In this document: in pieces, positions 1-8,543 of the stretch
How the letters are laid out: the number at the start of each line of letters is the position of its first letter
Numbering within the stretch: position 1 is the stretch's first letter
NCBI RefSeq assembly: GCF_016745395.1
Contig: NZ_JAERVJ010000002.1
Span: 124,001-188,000, forward strand
Source: Methylocystis sp. Sn-Cys
GTDB taxonomy: Bacteria > Pseudomonadota > Alphaproteobacteria > Rhizobiales > Beijerinckiaceae
DNA length: 64,000 nt
Direction: 5' to 3'
Notes under the pieces: model-generated
Databases searched by the model: none
Seen by the model: the letters and a program-made list of their open reading frames with translations, nothing else
Told to the model about the DNA's origin: nothing
Translations under genes and position numbers: made by a program

Positions 1-66
1 CAGAATGGGGAGGCGTGAGCGCCGAAACACGGAGGCGGCAATGCCGGCGGCCCCTCGGTAACACAC

Positions 67-233
67 TTAACGAGAAGACGTTCCGGCGTCATGGCCGCGC
101 TTGTCGCGGCTATCCACGCCGCGCCGACGCTGAAAGCTTGAGGGCATGAGCGAAATAACGCCGTTTCTTCTCCCCGCGTGTCGTAACGTCTTGGCGTGGA
201 TGCCCGCGACAAGCGCGGGCATGACGCGGCTGC
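67..233 (+). repeat. composite palindromic repeat, copy 1 (family D)
   Basis: The segment opens with TTAACGAGAAGACG, contains CATGGCCGCGCTTGTCGCGG, and closes with GCCCGCGACAAGCGCGGGC. Its reverse complement reappears at 62901-63068 with most bases identical, including the middle part AATAACGCCG and TTCTTCTCCCCGC. The outer parts are near-palindromic to each other, so the whole could fold into a long stem. I see no coding potential. The first 66 bases of the window hold no gene that I can recognise. Confidence 0.75.
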
Positions 234-359
234 GTAGGGTTTGTTAAACTGGATTCCGAGCCCTGATGGGGGAGCCAAAGGGCTCGCAATTCAAGAACTG
301 CTGCCTTAATCTGCGGTCATTATCTGACGACGCAGCTATCCATTTTCGGAAGAAGAATA

Positions 360-716
360 ATGAGCCGGATATTCGTAGTCGTTCTGATTGGTTTCCTGCT
401 CCCGGCGGAAGCCCTTGCTGGGGCAAGGGATGCGGGCCAAGGGGCCGCAGCGTCTGGCGGCGTAAGTTCGCCGCAAATGACGTGCCTTCCCGCCATCGTG
501 GAATCTATGCGGCGTCACACGCCACGATCGACAGGCCTTGGGCCGGGAACTGCTCGTGTGGCCTTTCGCGTAGAACCCGGAGGAAAAATTTCTGTGATTG
601 CCGCTTCTGGCTCGACGCCTGAGCACGCGTCCGCCGCGCAATTCATCGTAGCGGAGTCTCGCGGGCCAAAAAGCTGCGGCGCCGCTTTTGGATCACAGGC
701 TTTTACGTTTCATTGA
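360..716 (+). CDS. small secreted protein with TonB C-terminal-like domain
   Basis: This is a 118-residue protein with a clear N-terminal signal peptide (hydrophobic residues about 4-20, ending near ALAGA). The rest, about residues 40-118, has the pattern of a TonB/TolA C-terminal domain (a PAIVESM... helix, then the strands VAFRVEPGGKISV and a C-terminal strand after an SCG). Two Cys residues (near 42 and 106) could form a disulfide in the periplasm. A GGAAGAAG ribosome site lies just before the ATG. No membrane-anchored TonB partner genes are nearby, so its role is unknown; a periplasmic carrier or envelope function is inference. Confidence 0.6.
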   Translation: MSRIFVVVLIGFLLPAEALAGARDAGQGAAASGGVSSPQMTCLPAIVESMRRHTPRSTGLGPGTARVAFRVEPGGKISVIAASGSTPEHASAAQFIVAESRGPKSCGAAFGSQAFTFH

Positions 717-812
717 GCAACGCTACGGCGAGGCAGCGACGGCAAAGACCGCGTGGGCTCCTCTGCATAACCTCAAAGGGGCGGTGGAAGAACGCCATCA
801 ATGCGCGTCAGT

Positions 813-1457
813 CTATTTTACTTCCTCGTCATGGGCCCGCACGTCGCCCGCGCCCTTGAAGGCGTAATGCCACCATTCGCGCGGATAATTCTCGAAGCCG
901 TGGCGTTTCATCAAAGCGACCAGGGCGTCGCGATGCGCGCGGGCGTCTCCGGCGACTTTTGATTTCGTCCAGGAGCGCGGATCGAAGAAATCGAAGGGCG
1001 TGCCGAAATCCCAGCCGACGACGCCGAGATCGACGGCGAGGCCCGTCGAATGGGTGGATTGCGCGGCGATATAGCCCTGGGCAAAGAGCTGGCTTTTATC
1101 GAGATTGGGATAATAGGCGGGCTTGGTTCCCTGGTCGGCGTTGCGCGACCAGTCGACGAATGAGGCGACGGCGCGCATGGGCCGGTAGCAGTCATAGACG
1201 ACGAGAGAAAAGCCCTGGGCCTTCGCTTCCTTCTGCGCGGCGGCAAGCGCCATGGCGGCCTCGGCCCGCAACCAGCATTGCGGCGCGCGATAACCGGGAA
1301 CGGGATGGCCGGTGAAATTATCCGACCCCGCATAGCGCATGTCCTGCGCAATATCTGGCGCAACGTCTGCGAGGCGCGTGAAGCCGGGCGGCGGCTCGGC
1401 GCGGGCGGTCGTGGCGGCGAGGGCGAGGAGGCAGGCGAAAGGGGCGGTCTTGTTCAT
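813..1457 (-). CDS. D-alanyl-D-alanine dipeptidase (VanX/DdpX-like, M15D)
   Basis: The 214-residue product has a signal peptide (about residues 1-20, ending ARA) and the M15D zinc-peptidase signatures HSTGLAVDLG and EWWHYAF, which carry the zinc ligands and the catalytic Glu. The family cleaves D-Ala-D-Ala dipeptide. In Gram-negative bacteria without a vancomycin cluster it usually salvages cell-wall D-Ala in the periplasm. Length fits the family. No vanA/vanH or dipeptide ABC transporter genes are adjacent, so resistance is not implied. The next 400 bases upstream are repeats. Confidence 0.88.
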   Translation of the reverse strand: MNKTAPFACLLALAATTARAEPPPGFTRLADVAPDIAQDMRYAGSDNFTGHPVPGYRAPQCWLRAEAAMALAAAQKEAKAQGFSLVVYDCYRPMRAVASFVDWSRNADQGTKPAYYPNLDKSQLFAQGYIAAQSTHSTGLAVDLGVVGWDFGTPFDFFDPRSWTKSKVAGDARAHRDALVALMKRHGFENYPREWWHYAFKGAGDVRAHDEEVK

Positions 1458-1530
1458 CGGAAGCTCTCATGCGCCCGCGCAAAGGCGCGCGGGGTGATTA
1501 TAGCGGATTGCGCAGATCGAGGAGGTCCGA

Positions 1531-1862
1531 GACTGATACGAGTTCCGCTTGAGTGGTTCGGCGCCAGTCCCGTTTGAACAGCGCGCATCGGGCGCGTGTC
1601 CGGAGCCACAAGAGCGCTGCATTTGCCCAGAGCCCGTCATTGCGAGCGAAGCGAAGCAATCCAGGGCGGCGGCGGCCCTGGATTGCTTCGTCGGCTCCGC
1701 CTCCTCGCAATGACGGCGGTGATTCCCTGGGTGCGGCTCGGCTGGGGCTATCGGGAGTTCATCAGTTGCTATTGAAGGCCCGTCGTTGCGAGGAGCGTCA
1801 GCGACGAAGTAATCCATAGCCGAGATGGGGCTCTGGATTGCTTCGCTTCGCTCGCAATGACG
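1531..1862. repeat. composite repeat block: family F end plus two family A palindromes
   Basis: The gap between 1458 and 1877 has no gene. It begins with a motif TGATACGAGTTCCGCTTGA (about 1533) that recurs at about 27498 and, inverted, near 57115 and 10090. Two inverted repeats follow, 1635-1715 and 1781-1862, built from arms of the type CATTGCGAGCGAAGCGAAGC / CTGGATTGCTTCG...GCAATGACG. Between them lies a stretch containing GAGCCACAAGAGCGCTG (about 1604), also found at about 57004. This is a mosaic of non-coding repeat modules. Confidence 0.8.
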
Positions 1863-1877
1863 GTCAGGCGAGGGGGA

Positions 1878-2561
1878 TTAAGCCTTCGGCTTGTCCGCGC
1901 CGCCATGCGCGGCCGACCAGGCGATGGGATCGGCGATGAAAGCCTCGATCTCCTTCAGCGCATGCTCGGGGAAATAGCCGTGCTCCCGCGCTACCGCCAG
2001 CACGTCGCGCCAGGTGGCGAGATAATGCAGCTCGACGCCGAGCTTGCCCATATCGTCCCGGGCGCCGGCGAAGATGTCGTAGAAGAAAAATACGAACACA
2101 TGCTCGCAGCGCTGCCCGGCGTCGCGTAGCGCCTGCACGAAATCCTTCTTGGAGCCGCCGTCGGTGGCGAGATCCTCGACGAGCAAAGCGCGGCCGTTCT
2201 CGTGAAGATCGCCCTCGATGCGGGCGTTGCGGCCGAAGCCCTTGGGCTTCTTGCGGACATATTGCATCGGCAGCATCAGGCTGTCGGACACCCAGGCGGC
2301 GAAGGGAATGCCCGCCGTCTCGCCGCCGGCCACCACGTCGAGGGATTCATAGCCGATGTCGCGCTCGATCGTGCGCGCGGCGAATTCCGTCAGGCGGCGG
2401 CGCAGGCGCGGAAAGCTGATGACCTTGCGCATGTCGATATAGACCGGCGACGCCCATCCTGCCGTGGTGATGAAAGGCTTCTCGACATTGACGAGCACGG
2501 CCTGCACCTCGATGAGCGCCTTGGCGGTTTCCTGGGCGTAGAATTGACGGTCGTTGGACAT
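1878..2561 (-). CDS. pyrE: orotate phosphoribosyltransferase
   Basis: OPRT joins orotate and PRPP to make OMP, the fifth step of de novo pyrimidine synthesis in the cytoplasm. The 227-residue product has the alphaproteobacterial-type N-terminus with the EKPFITTAGWASPVYIDMRK segment and the PRPP-binding loop RALLVEDLATDGGSK (about residues 124-138). I chose the ATG at 2561 because AGGAGA lies about 10 bases upstream; a longer reading frame to 2630 has no ribosome site and runs into repeat DNA. It stands alone, flanked by palindromic repeats on both sides. Confidence 0.9.
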   Translation of the reverse strand: MSNDRQFYAQETAKALIEVQAVLVNVEKPFITTAGWASPVYIDMRKVISFPRLRRRLTEFAARTIERDIGYESLDVVAGGETAGIPFAAWVSDSLMLPMQYVRKKPKGFGRNARIEGDLHENGRALLVEDLATDGGSKKDFVQALRDAGQRCEHVFVFFFYDIFAGARDDMGKLGVELHYLATWRDVLAVAREHGYFPEHALKEIEAFIADPIAWSAAHGGADKPKA

Positions 2562-2631
2562 GCTGCTGCTTCGTCTCCTGTTCAGCTTCCCGTCGCCATC
2601 CGGGCGAATACTAATCTGCGGGTCATCCATA

Positions 2632-2757
2632 CCTCCCCTTTACGGGGAGGTCGGCGGTCATAGACCGCCGGGTGGGGCCGAGCCGCAATGAGTCGGATTG
2701 GGGCGGACCCCACCCGACCCCGCTTTCGCGGGGCCACCCTCCCCGTAAAGGGGAGGG
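2632..2757. repeat. long inverted repeat (family C)
   Basis: The left arm CCTCCCCTTTACGGGGAGG and the right arm CCTCCCCGTAAAGGGGAGG enclose further complementary segments (GGGTGGGGC against CCCCACCC). The whole can fold into a branched hairpin between pyrE and the GST gene. It is non-coding. A related element lies at 20504-20601. Confidence 0.75.
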
Positions 2758-2806
2758 ATTGATCCCGCCGCCTTCGAACATCCTGTTCGGCTCCGGAGCC
2801 TATAGC

Positions 2807-3511
2807 CTATTTCGCGTCCGGCCGCTCGGCCGTCTGGCCGAAAAGAATCTCGCGCTCGAGCGCGGAGAAATCCGGGCCTTTGCGCTCATAGGGCGCGCCG
2901 GCGGCATAGGCGCGCACGACCGCGGGCCTGGTCTTGATCGACTCGAACCAGCGCTTGAGATGCGGGAAGTCGTCCAGATCCTGGCCCTGGTCGGCGTGCG
3001 GCACGATCCAGGGATAGCAGGCTATGTCGGCGATCGAATAGTCGCCGGCGACATAGGGCGATTTGGCGAGCTCGCGGTCCAGCACGCCATAGAGGCGGTT
3101 GGTCTCGTTGCGGTAGCGCTCGATGGCGTAGGGGATGCGCGCCGGCGCATATTTGGCGAAATGGTGGTTTTGCCCCGCCATCGGGCCGAGCCCGCCAACC
3201 TGCCAGAACAGCCATTGCAGGGCGCGCATGCGTTCGCGCAGGTCCGTAGGAAGCAGCCGGCCGGTCTTCTCGGCGAGATAGAGAAGGATCGCTCCGGACT
3301 CGAACAGCGTGACCTCGGGCCCGCCGTCGGCAGGCGTCCGGTCGATGATCGCCGGCATGCGGTTATTGGGCGAGATGGCCAGAAACTCTGGCTTGAACTG
3401 ATCGCCCTTGCCGATGTCCACCGGCTTGATGCGATAGGCCAGACCCGTCTCCTCCAGGAAGATCGTGATCTTATGGCCGTTCGGGGTAGGCCAGTAATAG
3501 AGGTCGATCAT
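2807..3511 (-). CDS. glutathione S-transferase (YfcG/Ure2-like)
   Basis: The 234-residue protein has a thioredoxin-like GST N-domain (MIDLYYWPTPNGHKITIFLEE start, cis-Pro in NNRMPAIID, and the Glu-Ser pair in LFESGAILLYLAEKTG) and an all-helical C-domain (about 95-215). The family includes YfcG-type GSH-disulfide reductases with an Asn or Thr in place of Tyr/Ser near the N-terminus; here TPNGHK fits that subgroup. The ATG at 3511 follows an AAGGAG site. The gene is divergent from the oxygenase-like gene at 3594, so the 80-base gap likely holds both promoters. Substrate is unknown. Confidence 0.88.
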   Translation of the reverse strand: MIDLYYWPTPNGHKITIFLEETGLAYRIKPVDIGKGDQFKPEFLAISPNNRMPAIIDRTPADGGPEVTLFESGAILLYLAEKTGRLLPTDLRERMRALQWLFWQVGGLGPMAGQNHHFAKYAPARIPYAIERYRNETNRLYGVLDRELAKSPYVAGDYSIADIACYPWIVPHADQGQDLDDFPHLKRWFESIKTRPAVVRAYAAGAPYERKGPDFSALEREILFGQTAERPDAK

Positions 3512-3593
3512 AGGAGACTCCTTGCCGCATCCACCTTTTATTTCCTTTTCGAGCGCTAGCCTGTCGTGATTTTCCACGGGCTCAAGCACTGCG

Positions 3594-4538
3594 ATGACCA
3601 AAATTCTTACAGAATGGCGTCCCGATCAGATGACGGCGTTCGGCCGAAAACCGATGCTGTTGCGGCATAGGCTGGCGGACCATCCGCTGTTCTCCGACGC
3701 GGCGCTGGAGCGTCTGATCGAGGCGACGCCCCGCGAGCGATTCCACGTAAATACCATAGCCCGCGAGGAAACCGACCCTCGCAAATGGCGCGAGGGCGAC
3801 ATGTCCGGACTTTCCGGACGCGAGGTGATGGCGGCGGTGGCGCGGGGAAATATCTGGGTTCACCTTCAGCGCGTGCACGAAGCCTTTGAAACCTACGATG
3901 ATTTTCTGGGAGACCTGTTCGCCGACATCGAGCGGCATGTGCCCGGCTTTCGCAGCTACAAGCGCTCGATGAGCGTGCTGATTTCGTCCCCGAACATGAA
4001 TGTCGCCCTGCACGCCGACGTTCCCGGCCAGAGCCTTTGGCAGGTCAGGGGCAAGAAGCGCGTCTGGGTCTATCCGCCGCGCGCGCCCTATCTGCCGCAA
4101 AACAAGATCGAGAATATCGTCCTTGGGCGCGCGGCCGACACGGACCTTCCCTATGACCCGGCATATGAGGCGGGCGCCGAAACTTTCGAACTTCTGCCGG
4201 GCGACTGGACGACATGGCCCCGTAACGCCCCGCACCGCGTTCGCAACGCCGATTGCGTCAATGTCTCGTTCACGACGGAGCACTGGACGAATGAGCTGCG
4301 CGACGGCTATGTCGTCGATTACGCCAATGCTCTGCTGAGGCCGCTCCTTGGCGGCCGCGATCTTTCTCGCGCGACGACCGGCCCGGATTTTTGGGGCAAG
4401 CTTGCTTTGACGGCCGCGCATAAGGGCTGGCGCAAACTTGCCGGCCGCACAGTTGCGCCTCTGACGATCGACTTCCGGGTCGATCCGGCGGCCGAGATGG
4501 GCTTTCGCGACGTCGCGCCATATCAGGTGATGAAATGA
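3594..4538 (+). CDS. cupin/JmjC-like Fe(II) and 2-oxoglutarate oxygenase-type protein
   Basis: This 314-residue protein has the JmjC/cupin_8-type facial triad: H140 and D142 in ALHADVPGQSLWQ, and H214 in TWPRNAPHRVRN. The segment GKKRVWVYPP after the first motif is typical of cupin-like domains that act on peptides or small molecules. Its stop overlaps the start of the acetyltransferase gene by 4 bases (ATGA), so the two are translationally coupled, and DUF2165 follows in the same way. A hydroxylase acting on the same substrate as the acetyltransferase is inference. There is no signal peptide, so it should be cytoplasmic. Confidence 0.72.
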   Translation: MTKILTEWRPDQMTAFGRKPMLLRHRLADHPLFSDAALERLIEATPRERFHVNTIAREETDPRKWREGDMSGLSGREVMAAVARGNIWVHLQRVHEAFETYDDFLGDLFADIERHVPGFRSYKRSMSVLISSPNMNVALHADVPGQSLWQVRGKKRVWVYPPRAPYLPQNKIENIVLGRAADTDLPYDPAYEAGAETFELLPGDWTTWPRNAPHRVRNADCVNVSFTTEHWTNELRDGYVVDYANALLRPLLGGRDLSRATTGPDFWGKLALTAAHKGWRKLAGRTVAPLTIDFRVDPAAEMGFRDVAPYQVMK

Positions 4539-5665
4539 GCGCATCGGCCCCCTCGTCCTATCGCCTGGAGCGCGCCGAGACGCTCGAGGCCATCGACGCG
4601 CTCGCCGCCGAATGGGCGGAGCTGGAAAACGCCACGCCCGAGGCCACGGGCTTCCAAAGCTTCATCTGGTGCCGCAACTGGATTGCTGTCGCGGGGCCAA
4701 GCATCCGGCCCCGCATCCTCTGCCTGCGCGAGAGCGGGCGGCTCGTAATGTTGCTGCCGCTGCAGATCGAAACGCGCTTCGGCGTTTCCATCGCGCGTTG
4801 GATGGGCGAACCCATGACTCAATATGGCGATGCGCTGGCGCGCGCCGAGGCGGGACGGATACATTGGCGCAAGCTCGCGGAAGCGGAGATGATGCGCTGG
4901 CGCGACGTCGATCTCTTCGCTCTGACGCGGCTGCGCACTGGCGCCGTCATGGCAGATGGAACGCGGGCAGGGGAATCTTTTTCGGCGCCCTATGTCGATT
5001 TGCGTCTCGCAACGACGCGGCGGCATAAGAGCATCGAGCGTCGCGTGAAACGCCTCGAAGCCAATGGGCCGCTCGCGCTTGCTCAGGCCGAGACGCCCGC
5101 GAAGCGCGAGAGTCTCGCGCGTCATGCGCTTGCGCTCAAGCGCGGCTGGCTCGCCGCCAGAGGCGCCTATAGCGCCGGTCTCTCCAATCCCTTTGCGGAG
5201 GATTTCATCGCGGCGCTGGCGCGAGACGGCTTCCTGCAAGTTAACGCGCTGCGCGTGGGCGGTGAGATTTGCGCGATGGATTTGGGATTTATTGGCGGCG
5301 GCGCCTACCGTTCCTTCCTCGGCTGTTTCGATGAGCGCTTTGCGGAAGGATCGCCGGGCCAGGCGTTGACGAGCCGCCTCGTCGCGCGTTGCGCGCAAGA
5401 GGGGCTCGTCGCCTATGACATGTTGCTGCCCGCCGACGCCTATAAGCTTGGCTGGGCCACCGGCGAGATGGAAATCGGGGCGCGTTTCGTCGCGCGGACA
5501 TTGAGCGGCGCCCTGGCGGCCTTCGCGCTCGCCCGGCTGCGTCCTTTCGTCAAACGCGTGCTTCGCGCCGCCGGGCCGTCGTTCGCCCGCGTAAAAGGCG
5601 CGTTCTCCTTCGGGCGTCGGGGCGCTAGATTGTCTGTGTCGAGGCCAAAGGAGACAACGACATGA
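4535..5665 (+). CDS. GNAT-type acyltransferase (FemAB/CelD-BcsL-like)
   Basis: The 376-residue protein has the layout of Acetyltransf_6 (CelD/BcsL) proteins: an N-terminal half with a WCRNWI motif, then a basic helix (RRHKSIERRVKRLE, about 163-180) and the GNAT core in the second half (VNALRVGGEICAMDLGF, then AYRSFLGCFDERFA). Members transfer acyl or aminoacyl groups, often to cell-surface polymers. It is the middle gene of a three-gene overlap chain (3594-6150). The acceptor is unknown. A C-terminal basic tail of about 50 residues is poorly conserved in kind. Confidence 0.75.
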   Translation: MSASAPSSYRLERAETLEAIDALAAEWAELENATPEATGFQSFIWCRNWIAVAGPSIRPRILCLRESGRLVMLLPLQIETRFGVSIARWMGEPMTQYGDALARAEAGRIHWRKLAEAEMMRWRDVDLFALTRLRTGAVMADGTRAGESFSAPYVDLRLATTRRHKSIERRVKRLEANGPLALAQAETPAKRESLARHALALKRGWLAARGAYSAGLSNPFAEDFIAALARDGFLQVNALRVGGEICAMDLGFIGGGAYRSFLGCFDERFAEGSPGQALTSRLVARCAQEGLVAYDMLLPADAYKLGWATGEMEIGARFVARTLSGALAAFALARLRPFVKRVLRAAGPSFARVKGAFSFGRRGARLSVSRPKETTT

Positions 5666-6150
5666 TCGTCAGGCTGGCGAAGATCGCGATCGCCTTTTCG
5701 GCTGGCGTTCTGATCCTTCTCGTTGCTTTCGACAATCTCTTGGACTACGGCCCGAATTTCGAGGTCGTGCAGCACATCCTCTCGATGGATATGATCCCGT
5801 CGAGCCCTCTCAAATGGCGCGCGATCTCGAGCCCGGCGCTGCATCACATCTGCTATCTTCTCATTATCGCGACCGAATTTGTTTCCGCCGGGCTCACGCT
5901 CTGGGGCGCATGGATTCTTTGGAAGGCGCGGGCAGGGCGGGCGGCGGCTTTCAACAACGCCAAAAGCCTGGCGCTTGCGGGCCTTTGCGTCGGTTTCCTG
6001 CTCTATTTCTTCGGTTTCATGGCGATCGGCGAATGGTTCCAGATGTGGCGCGCCGGCGTCTACAACATGCAGGAGCCGGCGTTTCGTTTCATCGGCAGCA
6101 TTGGCGTTGCGATGATCTTCCTTGCGCTGGCCGATATGGAATTGAGCTAG
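5662..6150 (+). CDS. DUF2165 family small integral membrane protein
   Basis: The 162-residue protein has four hydrophobic segments (about 5-24, 57-80, 97-122 and 137-157) and the DUF2165 pattern DNLLDYGPNFEVVQHILSMD followed by HHICYLLIIATEF and a GEWFQMW near the third helix. Function of the family is unknown. The ATG overlaps the stop of the acetyltransferase gene (ATGA), so it belongs to the same operon and probably serves the membrane side of that pathway; this last point is inference. Confidence 0.85.
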   Translation: MIVRLAKIAIAFSAGVLILLVAFDNLLDYGPNFEVVQHILSMDMIPSSPLKWRAISSPALHHICYLLIIATEFVSAGLTLWGAWILWKARAGRAAAFNNAKSLALAGLCVGFLLYFFGFMAIGEWFQMWRAGVYNMQEPAFRFIGSIGVAMIFLALADMELS

Positions 6151-6189
6151 AGGCGCGCTAACTTCCTTCCGCTTGGCGCGTGGAAGCTG

Positions 6190-7047
6190 ATGAGCGAAGA
6201 GAAAACGGCCTTTGTCCTGGCGGGCGGCGGCAGCCTCGGCTGCATCCAGGTCGGCATGCTGAGAGCGCTGCTGGCCGCCGGGGTCTATCCGGACTTCGTC
6301 GTCGGCTCGTCGGTCGGCGCCCTGAACGCCTGTTACTTTGCCGCCTATCCGGATGAAAAGGGCGTCGAGTCGCTTGCCAAAATCTGGGCGTCGGTGCGGC
6401 GCAGGGACATCTTTCCTTTCACACTCACGACCGCCTTGTCCGTCATCAAGCGGCGCGACTCGCTGATCGATCCTTCTCCTCTGCGACGACTTGTCGAGAA
6501 GGCTTTGCCGTACAGCCTCTTGGAGGAGGCCAAGCTGCCCGTGTGCCTCGTGGCGACCGACATGCAAGGGGTCGCGGTTCCCTTGTCGCGCGGCAAGGCC
6601 GTCGAAGCCATCATGGCGAGCGCGGCCGTCCCGGGCGTCTATCCGACCGTCGACATCGACGGCGCGCCGCTGATGGATGGCGCGGTCGCCGCCAATACGC
6701 CGGTCCGCGCCGCCGCGTCGCTTGGCGCGACAAAGATATTCATCCTGCCGACCGGCTACGCCTGCGATCTGCAAGGCCCGCCGTCGGGCGCCGTCGCGCG
6801 GGCGCTCCACGCCATCACGCTGCTGATCGCCTGGCAGTTGAGCCGCGACATCGAACGTCTGTCGGAGACGGTGGAGCTGCATATGGCGCCCGCGCTCTGC
6901 CCGCTCGACGTCTCTCCTTACGATTTCTCGCAGTCGGAACGGCTGATGACGCGCGCGACTCTCTCGACGCAGAAATGGATCGAAGGAGGCGGTCTCACTT
7001 TGCGCGCGGCGCCGTCGCAGCTCGCGCCGCATCACCATCGGCATTAG
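6190..7047 (+). CDS. patatin-like phospholipase
   Basis: The 285-residue protein carries the three patatin signatures: the oxyanion hole loop GGGSLG (residues 12-17), the nucleophile elbow GSSVG with Ser41, and the catalytic Asp in MDGAVAANTP (about residue 163). The family hydrolyses acyl esters with a Ser-Asp dyad. No signal peptide or membrane segment is seen, so cytoplasmic or membrane-peripheral action is likely. The gene starts 39 bases after DUF2165 and could be read through from that operon. Confidence 0.9.
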   Translation: MSEEKTAFVLAGGGSLGCIQVGMLRALLAAGVYPDFVVGSSVGALNACYFAAYPDEKGVESLAKIWASVRRRDIFPFTLTTALSVIKRRDSLIDPSPLRRLVEKALPYSLLEEAKLPVCLVATDMQGVAVPLSRGKAVEAIMASAAVPGVYPTVDIDGAPLMDGAVAANTPVRAAASLGATKIFILPTGYACDLQGPPSGAVARALHAITLLIAWQLSRDIERLSETVELHMAPALCPLDVSPYDFSQSERLMTRATLSTQKWIEGGGLTLRAAPSQLAPHHHRH

Positions 7048-7121
7048 CGCGCTGGAAGCGTGCTAGCGATGCTTCAGTCGGTTCGCTTACGACATATTCT
7101 CAATTCTGCTAATCTCAAAAC

Positions 7122-7697
7122 ATGTCTAAGAGCAAACGGGATTCGATTGCCTTCCAGAATGCTGCAGAATTGAGCGAGTGGTTGATGGGCCATCATCAGT
7201 GCAGCAGTGAGGTTTGGGTGCAAATCTTCAAGAAGGGGGCCGGCAAGCAGTCGGTGACGTGGACAGACTGCGTGATCGAAGCAATTCGCTTTGGCTGGAT
7301 CGATGGACAGAAGCTGCCGCTGGATGAGGCGTCGTTTCTGCAACGCCTAACGCCTCGAAAACAGAAGTCAAACTGGTCCGCCAAGAACCGCGAACATGCG
7401 ACGCGGCTCATCGCAGAGGGGCGGATGACGCCTGCGGGCCTCGCTCATGTCGAGGCTGCAAAGGCTGATGGTCGATGGGACAGCGGCTACGAAGGATCAG
7501 CCTCCATGACCATCCCGCAAGACTTTCTGGATGCTCTGGAGGTAATGCCGGCCGCCAAGGCCCTCTACCAGACGCTGGATCGCAAGGATCTCTATTCGAT
7601 CTACTATAGGCTTCACACGGCCAAGCGCCCTGAGACGCGCGCCAAGAGGTTGTCGCAAATCCTTGCCCAGCTTGATCGCGGCGAGCGCTTTCACTGA
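7122..7697 (+). CDS. YdeI/OmpD-associated family protein
   Basis: The 191-residue protein matches the YdeI family in length and order: an N-terminal SEVWVQIFKKG strand region, the WTDCVIEAIRFGWIDG segment, LTPRKQKSNWSAKN, and a C-terminal helical part with TIPQDFLDAL and the late motif YRLHTAKRPETRAKRL. The family is linked to cationic peptide or bacteriocin tolerance in enterics, but its chemistry is not known. A 75-base gap separates it from the patatin gene. No partner genes help to define its job here. Confidence 0.85.
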   Translation: MSKSKRDSIAFQNAAELSEWLMGHHQCSSEVWVQIFKKGAGKQSVTWTDCVIEAIRFGWIDGQKLPLDEASFLQRLTPRKQKSNWSAKNREHATRLIAEGRMTPAGLAHVEAAKADGRWDSGYEGSASMTIPQDFLDALEVMPAAKALYQTLDRKDLYSIYYRLHTAKRPETRAKRLSQILAQLDRGERFH

Positions 7698-7708
7698 AGC
7701 GGAGCCGA

Positions 7709-7801
7709 TCAAGTCCAAAACGCGATGGCGGCTGCGAGCGCGCGCCTGAGGGGAAGAAGTTGGCGGTGAACTTGTCGAAGCGGGTAGCTACGCGGCGGAA
7801 T
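7709..7801 (-). pseudogene. remnant of an IS5/IS4-type transposase C-terminus
   Basis: Read on the minus strand, the segment gives EFRRVATRFDKFTANF, which is the well-known C-terminal motif of IS5-family transposases (RRIATRYDKLAxNF). After one apparent frameshift the tail reads RRALAAAIAFWT and then stops. No other part of a transposase, and no inverted repeats, are visible. This looks like a decayed insertion scar between YdeI and the next gene. Confidence 0.5.
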
Positions 7802-7853
7802 TCTCCGCTGCCCTTGGGGCGCTGATATGGTTGGCTCGAGTGCGGAGGTTATC

Positions 7854-8231
7854 ATGCGCTTTCTTGCGTCCTTGGCTGTCTGTCTCGTGTCGGCGGCGCT
7901 TCCTCTTTTGGCGGCCTCCGGCGCCGACGCCGGCTTTCGCGGGCGCGTCCCGCGCGCGGATGGTCCGACTGTCCTCGGCCCCTGGCTCCAGGAGGGATGG
8001 GATCGGGAGGATTGGTCGCGCGCGCCTGCGGTGCGGGATTGGGGGCTTTCGGCGCCTTGGGATGTCGATCCCGTCGCCGGCTATCCGATGAGCGCGGCGG
8101 AGTATCCGTGGGGCTATACGACGCCCTTCGCGCGCGTCGGGCGCCGGTGCGTCGCGAGCGAGATCAACGCCAGCCCCGGCGGCGACCTCGTGCGTTATCA
8201 GCGGGTCCGCCCCTCGCATTATTGCAGGTGA
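7854..8231 (+). CDS. small secreted protein of unknown function
   Basis: The 125-residue product has a signal peptide (residues 1-23, ending near SGADA) and a mature part rich in Trp, Pro, Asp and Arg (GPWLQEGWDREDW, SAPWDVDP, EYPWGYTTPF). Two Cys residues, at RRCVAS and near the C-terminus, could pair. A strong GGAGG site fixes the ATG at 7854. I do not recognise the family. It is probably periplasmic or secreted. Confidence 0.55.
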   Translation: MRFLASLAVCLVSAALPLLAASGADAGFRGRVPRADGPTVLGPWLQEGWDREDWSRAPAVRDWGLSAPWDVDPVAGYPMSAAEYPWGYTTPFARVGRRCVASEINASPGGDLVRYQRVRPSHYCR

Positions 8232-8315
8232 GGGGAGAGCTGCGCTTTTGGCGCCTTTCGGACATGAGCGAGCAACATTGGAGTCATGAGCGCGACAAGG
8301 CGGCAGCTTAAGAAT

Positions 8316-8371
8316 GGACCGCGCGCCTTCAGGCGCGCATTCGCGGCGGCGAGCCTGAAGGCTCGCGGTCC
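8316..8371. repeat. BIME-like hairpin pair (family B, copy 1)
   Basis: The left arm GGACCGCGCGCCTTCAGGCG and the right arm ending GGCTCGCGGTCC frame a short spacer. Each arm is itself a hairpin with a TTCA or TGAA tetraloop, and the arms also pair with each other. It lies in the 8232-8543 gap, which otherwise holds only GC-rich sequence without a convincing gene. Confidence 0.85.
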
Positions 8372-8543
8372 AAGGGCTCGACGCCGCGCACCCCCAAGTG
8401 TCCACGGCGGCGGCGCCGAGCCTGGGCCCCCCGGCGCGAAGCGTGCTTGTTTCGCGGCGGGGATCGCTCCCGTGCCTCGCCGCGCGCGGCAAGGCGTTTG
8501 CTAGGGAGCCATTCGTTCGTGCGCATTCCGGCCGCAAGGAAGC

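Noticed and set aside
85-240. Possible CRISPR-like or direct-repeat array at the left window end
   Set aside because: The repeats are inverted arms of one composite palindrome, with no regular spacers.
813-1457. Vancomycin-resistance gene cluster
   Set aside because: Only the VanX-like dipeptidase is present, with no ligase or dehydrogenase genes; Gram-negative homologues act in D-Ala salvage.
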